A stretch of DNA of 64,000 nucleotides from Watersipora subatra (lineage: Eukaryota > Bryozoa > Gymnolaemata > Cheilostomatida > Watersiporidae): assembly GCF_963576615.1 (NCBI RefSeq), contig NC_088708.1:67476672-67540671 (forward strand). The letters run 5' to 3'. This document shows, one piece after another, positions 58,401 through 64,000 of the stretch; the first letter of the stretch is position 1; each line of letters opens with the position of its first letter. Below the pieces are notes generated by a model that was not told the origin of the DNA, did not search any database, and saw only the letters and a program-made list of their open reading frames with translations. A program made the translations under genes and the position numbers.

Positions 58401-61400
58401 TGGAATCAATTAAATCAATCATCAATCTCGGTTATTATTTATAATTTTCTACAAATTATACTAGTTACATCATTTATTCTATACGCAGTCATATTATTAT
58501 TTTGTATAATATGCATTATGATTATTATATCATAAAAATAATCATAGATAAGATAATAGATAAATAGAAAAAATCAAATCAAAAGTTATCGTTTTCTTTT
58601 CTCACAGCAAGAGCAGCACGGTCAAGTTATTCTTTTTAAAATTATGGCTGTAGTGAACTTACAGTCTGTTAATAGTGACGATAATCATGAAAATCAACTG
58701 AATGCTGCAGTAGGTACACCGTAGAAAAATGATGAATGAATAAAAAATTCACATTCCCATTTCTTATTCTAAATAAACTGCAAATCGCGGATGTCGCATA
58801 TAGACTATACACGCGCCGTTAAACAGAGGATATTCGGAGCATATCCGTGGCGATCGAGTTAAAATTTGAAGCACAATAGTCAAAATCTGCTCTTCTGTTT
58901 TGAAAAATCATGGCGAGGGGTTGTGGGCAAATGCCTTTACCACACAATGTTTGCTTGATTTTCTTGAGAAACCAGAGCTAGTCTGTAAATTCTTTACTAT
59001 CACGAGAAGCGTTTCACATCTTGTAGCCTAAAACCATCATTATACGTAACGGCGGTAAGGGTGCGCAACTCCGGCACATGACCAATAAGTCGATTTCATA
59101 CGTCAAAATTCTTGGGATTTTCGAAGGGTTTTCCTCTGATTCGTTATTAGGTAGACCTGTATTTGGCTGGCTATATCTCAGCTTCTAGTGGGTCAACCTC
59201 CTTGATTCTTTTTTAGAACATCAGTCAACACCTCAAGATAACTAATAAAGCATAATAATATTGTGCTTTCTCTATTCTTTAACAAAATTTTTCAATGTCA
59301 ATGCACAAGTATGAGTATGAACACTCAGTCTCCATTAAACGACGGTAATTCTTTCCAGAAACCTCGTCAATAAACAAATTCGTCGTTAAATAAATCTCAA
59401 AATTGTAAAAACCTAGATTAGGCCCTTTTGCCATCATTCAGCAACGTAGTACCTTATACTTTCTTCCTCTTGCATACATTAGATGTTATTTACTCTTATG
59501 ATAATATATTAAAGTCTTATGTAGTATTCTATACATAAATATCAAGATTTTAAAAAGCTAGGCTGGAATATTGGAAGTCAATGAGCCATTTCGTCATCAT
59601 TCAACAGCACGTATGATAGTTTACTACCGTATGTCTGCAATTCTTTCCTTTCTATTATTTCTCCTTTTGTTATACAGTACAGCATAACACCTGTATTATA
59701 CAGTACAGCATAACATCTGTATTATACAGTACAGCATAACACCTGTATTATACAGTACAGCATAACACCTGTATTATACAGTACAGCGTAACATCTGTAT
59801 TATACAAAACAGCGTAACACCTGTATTATACAGTACAGCATAACACCTGCATTATACAGTACAGCATAACACCTGTATTTAGTGCACAGTATTTATTGAA
59901 TGGATAGATTATGGATTATTTTTGCCAATAATTTAAGGTTTTAGAAACCTACCAGTAGACTATGCTAGGTTTGCAGGACTGAATAATCTAAGGGTACAGT
60001 AATACAGTTATACCGCCATATACGAGTTCCCTAGCATACGAGAAACGAGCTGACTTTCTAGCAAGTTTCTTCCTTGAGATACGAGTTACGAGCATACGAG
60101 CCGCTTCTCGGTGGCCTCTACACTATATGGCCAAGTAAGCGAGAAGCCACTTTCGAGAACAGTATAGCTCGGTTTTCTCCTTGAATTATTTTGAAAAAAA
60201 GATTTTAAATGATTGATAAAGGTTATAGTGAACGCAAGGCAAAAACTTAACTGGAAACAGATACTAAAAAATTGTTTAGTAAAAGTTGAAGTTAAAAAAA
60301 TTGAAGTTTAGTAAAATATTAAAACTTCGCTTCATGTGTGTTTAGTAAGCTAAATTTATTGAAGTTAAATTCAAAGTTTCTCTTACACAGAGTCACAAAA
60401 GTTTGGTATACCAAACGCATTGCTGCCAAGTTTCTCTCAGACTGTCATTAACCCCTACGTCTGTCTCGAAGGGAAAAAATTACAGTTGTGTATATAGAAA
60501 CGTTACATTTTATTGCAGATCATAACAAATAAATAGGTATTGTAGGCACTGTATTAAAACAATTAGAACAAATTTTTCTATCATAATATCCTGTTTAAGT
60601 GGTGTTTTCATAGCGCGGTAATGGATTAATTTGTACTTGGTGATTTTATATAGGAAATAATGTCTTGAGACGGGAGTAAATTGACTTACGAACTCAGACC
60701 CAGAACGCAATAAGCTTGTATGTCCAGGTATGACTATATTCAGAATTTAGTTTTTACCTTTTTTATGGTACTGTAAGTACTTACGTACATATGTACTTAC
60801 GTACATATGTACTTACGTACATATGTACTTACGTACATATGTACTAGTGTACATATGTACTTACGTACATATGTACTTACGTACCTATTGAAATTCCCTC
60901 CATTGTTTTACCAGCAATGAAATTCTTTATATTTAAAACCACTGCATCGTCGTAATTACAAGGGAATCGCATTAAACGAATATTGGAACAGCTTTAAAGT
61001 CTGGTGTTGTTCTGAGTTGTCATTAAACTAGTACGCCGTTAAAGAAGGACTATTTGTAATAAAATCCATTGTCTGACAAAAACAGTTGACCACAAGTTTT
61101 CGAAGCAATGCAAGCAACTTAAAACTAAACCCACCAAACATCAAGCATGCAAAGACAGGCAAAGTGATTGATCAGTATACGCGGAAGTAATTGAACAACT
61201 TTTCCTCCGAGTTTGTCAAGATCAAACAACTCCAATTATAAGGGTGACAAAGTAAATGATGAATACATACACTGTGTTCTGTTATGTTGACCACAAGCTC
61301 CGCTTCGAGGAACTGTTCAAGTATGTACTTGGGAGCCATATCAGTGAGTGACTACAGTATACAACAATACAACAATAAGAATGACCATCTAACAGCTTAT

Positions 61401-62064
61401 AACAACACATCCACACTTCAGATATAACAATGCATACATATACAAGTGTGAGCAAGTAGCCTATGCAACATCAGTATTATACTGAATAAGTAAATAAAAT
61501 CAACTCAACCAATGTAATTATTGCTTTAGCTTGACACAGCCTACAAGCTACACCTGTTTCGCAGAAGGAGTCATGCCAGTTTGCACTACTATGATGGCTC
61601 TAGAAATACTTTCTTCCTGCATTCTAGTGATGTAAGTCTTTATTGTCTTTATGCCTATCTTCGGCTCTTCGGGAAAGAAGACAAACATCTGATCTATAAC
61701 AGAGAATTTATAGCATGATGTCTAGTTCTCCAGATTCAAAGTGAAGTTACGATGCAAATCGGAGAAAAACGAACTTTTAGCCAGCAATGGGATTGTACGA
61801 TGTAATGAGCAAGGATTTTTAGCGCAAAAAGAAACATAAGCGACAGGTTTTTAAATCTACCTTCAGAGATATTACTTTTAAGATGTAAATGTATTTGGTA
61901 CAGCTACTGAAATAGTTGTGTATCCAACAGAACAACTGAGAAACTAATGTGTTACTTCCAAAATTTAAAAGTTGACTTGTGATAAACGATAGAGATACCA
62001 ACCAGTAGGGTCGTCATTGTGGGCGACGAGAATCGTCAGATCACTTCTTGCAGGTCTCCTCTCA
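55430..62064 (-). CDS. POLR2E: RNA polymerase I/II/III shared subunit RPABC1 (RPB5), partial, last five exons
   Basis: Minus-strand exons 62064-62003, 61693-61554, 61351-61271, 56045-55908 and 55495-55430 join in phase. They correspond to about residues 48-210 of the 210-aa human protein. Blocks in order: [127 protein letters not shown] and [20 protein letters not shown] with a final Val before the stop. The last two exons hold the conserved C-terminal domain shared with archaeal subunit H, which contacts DNA downstream of the active site. The N-terminal exon(s) encoding the jaw-side start (about 47 residues) are not found up to 64000 and probably lie beyond it. Intron 4 (55909 side to 61270) is 5.2 kb and rich in repeats. 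Confidence 0.95.
57145..57768. repeat. Minisatellite, 16-base unit, 39 copies
   Basis: The unit is AGTAATAGACGGGGAC; 624 bases equal exactly 39 units with no length change, and only scattered substitutions (first three copies have GCC for GAC; several have A for G). Because 16 is not a multiple of three and no phase contains a stop on the minus strand, a 286-codon open frame (57066-57926) runs across it with a 16-residue period. That frame is an artefact of the repeat. It sits in the large RPB5 intron. Confidence 0.95.
57907..59282. mobile_element. Fold-back DNA transposon with 133-base terminal inverted repeats
   Basis: The arms 57907-58039 and 59150-59282 are reverse complements, about 126 of 133 positions identical and without gaps. 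A weaker inverted match continues inward (GACGTATGAAATCGA appears on both sides). Both ends are TTAA, so the target duplication is TTAA, or TA within it; the termini then read AGAATAGAGAAAGC. Long arms with a short unique middle and no transposase make it a non-autonomous fold-back element. The middle (58150-59090) has no significant ORF. Confidence 0.85.
59671..59879. repeat. 26-base tandem repeat, eight copies
   Basis: The unit is TATACAGTACAGCATAACAC plus CTGTAT. Eight copies fit 209 bases, with few substitutions (GCGTAAC, CAAAACAG, CTGCAT). It lies in the large RPB5 intron. Confidence 0.9.
60000..60740. mobile_element. Tigger-like (Tc1/mariner) MITE remnant
   Basis: The left end reads CAGTTATACCGCCATATACG then AGTTCCCTAGCATACGAG. 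The right end on the other strand reads ATACCTGGACATACAAGCTT, then ATTGCGTTCTGGGTCTGAGT and TCGTAAGTC. Both follow the 'ATACCTCGACATACGAG...GTTCCGGGAC' pattern of pogo/Tigger-family termini. No transposase frame remains. Borders are approximate. Confidence 0.5.
60778..60888. repeat. 16-base self-complementary tandem repeat, seven copies
   Basis: The unit is TACTTACGTACATATG. It contains the palindromes TACGTA and CATATG, so every unit can pair with its neighbours. One copy differs (TACTAGTGTACATATG). It lies in the large RPB5 intron. Confidence 0.9.
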
Positions 62065-62578
62065 CTAAAAACACAAGCAACTATGCCAACTTATCCTCAA
62101 CACAGTCTTACATGCCTGACACAAAAGGAAAACAACAAATGCATCCTATTACTGTATACCAGATAAAAGTTTCAACAAGGCATGTATTTGAAGACTTTAA
62201 AACATTTAGAAGTTGGATTATAGGTATATCCCATACTAAATGAATGCCCAGTGTTGCCTGGGTAATAATAGTTTTTGCGCAAAAAATTATTTTTATTTAA
62301 CGTATACAATGTTTACCATTCTAAATTTTAAACGTCCTATCACAAGAAAAGTGTTTTGTGCAATTCAAACAAATTTGGATGAAAAATAAAACAACAGTAA
62401 AGGTGTTTAAATGTGAAATAATTAGCAAGTAATGGCTGAATAAATTTGGTCTACTACAATGATTACAACGAAAAATAATTTGATACTCACACAATTAATA
62501 CGAACTGAAAAAACAAAATAAAAATCATGAATGTTGAATTAATAAATAATGAGTATATAGAAGTGGTGTATAAAAAAG

Positions 62579-62703
62579 GTTAGGCCTACTGTTGCAGGCC
62601 TTCCTTGTTAAAAAAGGTTAGAGCTACTGTTGCAGGCCTTCCTTGTTAAAAAAGGTTAGGCCTACTGTTGCAGGCCTTCCTTGTTAAAAAAGGTTAGGTC
62701 CAT
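62579..62703. repeat. 38-base tandem repeat, three copies plus a partial
   Basis: The unit starts GGTTAGGCCTACTGTTGCAG and continues GCCTTCCTTGTTAAAAAA. Copies begin at 62579, 62617 and 62655, with a partial at 62693. Only the middle copy has a changed base (AGAGC for AGGCC). Confidence 0.9.
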
Positions 62704-63767
62704 TTTTGATGGATATTTTCGTGAAAAAAATTGCTTATATACTTACAAACACACATCAAATTGTAGTCTAACCAAAAGCATATATAAAATGTGGACAAAA
62801 ATTTTCCATAAACATCTTTTAAAGCAGGATATATCGACGGTGTAGTAAACTTAAATATCAAGCGAGATATTCTAAAGAACAAACTCTATGAAAAGAATGG
62901 TGGCACTGAAAAAGGAAGCAGGAGGAATAACTCCCAAGAATGACCCTATTTGGATGCTATCGGTCCCAAGGATGTCAGGCACATCGAGGCGCTTCGGACA
63001 ATCGACGTAGAAAAGCCTAATAGACTGATCAGAGGAAAAGGCAACTTAGGCGATATATATTGTAAAGAAGGTACTTCTAGGACCGTGGTTGACCTAGAAA
63101 AGATAACAGATGCCATATATTAAGATTTTTACGCAATGAACAATCTTTTATAATTTGTTTCTTACTGTTCGCTCGTTTGAAGAATTTTCTTGTGTTTAGT
63201 ATAATCTAGGTTATGTGTCAGTATAATCTAGTTTTTGTCGCAATTAAGTATTAATTGTTTAAATGACGTAAATAATATTGTTTCCGTTTTTATTCATACG
63301 TTTTCTCGAGATAAGATTTTGTAATTAGCCCTTGTCATTATCAAAATGTTTTACTGTTTTGTTACGATTACTGTTCCCTATCTAGTATATGTAGAATTTT
63401 CTGGGCTTTTTGTTAGTGTTTAGATTGTTACACTGCAATGGCTCATTGTCTAGCAATAATTTGTTATTGTTACGAATATGAAAATTTTTAGAAAGTCGGC
63501 AGTCAGCAAGACGATATGATTGGTCGGTTTGAACGATAACCGTCAATTTCTAGGCCAATCGCTTATGTAATATAAATATTGCCACAAATTTATAGGCAGT
63601 TCAGCTTGTATTTTGCTTATGAAATAGACACTTAATATTATTGTTATAATAAAACTGTTTTACTTCTCGGAGAAATGTTAATTCTAAGCGTTACTACAGA
63701 CTAGCAGCAAGCTCAGAAAAATTATAACAAATAATTGAATTACTAAAGAGTTAAAGTTCTTAAAGGA

Positions 63768-64000
63768 GTTGTGTTCTATCCTGTTGGGTTCAGCAGGTTG
63801 TAGCGTTGGCAGTGTTGGTTTCAGCAGAGCACAAGTGAGTTGGGTTCAGCCCCCTCCTGTTTGTTACAGCAAGTTTTACTATCAGCAGAGTTGGGTTCAG
63901 CAGAGCACAAGTGAGTTGGGTTCAGCTTCCTCCTGTTGGTTTCAGCAGGTTGTACAGTAGGCAGCGTAGGGTTCAGCGCACTCTGTTGGGTTCAGCAGAG
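63768..64000. repeat. Degenerate GTTGGGTTCAGCAG tandem repeat, cut by the window end
   Basis: The motif GTTGGGTTCAGCAG and its variants (GTTGGTTTCAGCAG, GTAGGGTTCAGCG) recur every 15 to 40 bases. A longer block (AGAGCACAAGTGAGTTGGGT plus TCAGC) appears twice. The repeat continues beyond the window. The plus-strand frame across it is a by-product of the repeat. Confidence 0.8.

Larger units (their letters stand above)
62065..64000. other. Upstream RPB5 intron and right edge
   Basis: On the minus strand this is expected to be the intron before the 62064 exon. I found no RPB5 N-terminal exon in it. It contains two tandem repeats (62579-62700 and 63768-64000). A higher-GC stretch at 62880-63120 has short broken frames that I cannot assign. 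Confidence 0.4.

Noticed and set aside
1-64000. CRISPR arrays, bacterial-type operons, rRNA genes
   Set aside because: The tandem arrays here have no alternating unique spacers, and the genes are intron-split animal genes. No rRNA-like conserved stretch was seen.

Overview
This is a window of animal nuclear DNA. It is AT-rich, and its genes are split into short exons with GT-AG introns from about 100 bases to over 5 kb. Every gene I recognise is a metazoan family: TRAF, TMEM86, a repulsive-guidance-molecule-like protein, PLPBP and POLR2E/RPB5. The mix of non-LTR retrotransposons, tRNA-derived SINEs, MITEs and minisatellites fits an invertebrate bilaterian. A lophotrochozoan is my guess, but the sequence alone does not prove it. 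I rebuilt gene models by hand by matching splice sites and reading phase, and every recognised model closes in phase.

Layout. 1-5068: no gene; a degenerate tandem repeat and a complete non-autonomous hAT element with an 8-base target duplication. 5069-16598 (+): a seven-exon TRAF gene (RING, zinc fingers, MATH; 458 aa) whose first intron has a GC donor. 17548-24013 (-): a four-exon TMEM86/YhhN lysoplasmalogenase (251 aa). 20697-22310: two palindromic repeat elements inside the large TMEM86 intron, one able to fold as a three-stem cloverleaf. 25150-25490: a 41-base tandem array, followed by a possible 86-aa membrane ORF (25700-25960, +). 27651-38285 (+): an eleven-exon, 639-aa secreted and probably GPI-anchored protein whose second half resembles RGM/hemojuvelin. 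Its introns hold a LINE 3' end with an intact restriction-like endonuclease, an antisense reverse-transcriptase relic and SINE-like repeats. 38286-41717: gene-poor, with (TA)-rich sequence and a CR1-like LINE relic. 41718-48018 (+): PLPBP/YggS, seven exons. 49118-50601 (+): a five-exon secreted protein of 224 aa that I do not recognise. 50602-53500: repeats, a GC-rich-ended MITE, and a stray copy of part of PLPBP. 53721-54710 (+): a 329-aa orphan protein with a 5'UTR intron. 55430-62064 (-): the last five exons of RNA polymerase subunit RPB5; its 5' exon(s) probably lie beyond the window. Its 5-kb intron is packed with minisatellites and a long-inverted-repeat transposon.

The genes are unrelated housekeeping and signalling genes and show no operon-like logic. 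I found no convincing new multi-gene system. The most unusual items are the divergent RGM-like gene that lacks the family's cleavage motif, the cloverleaf-forming repeat, the 39-copy 16-base minisatellite, and the two orphan proteins.
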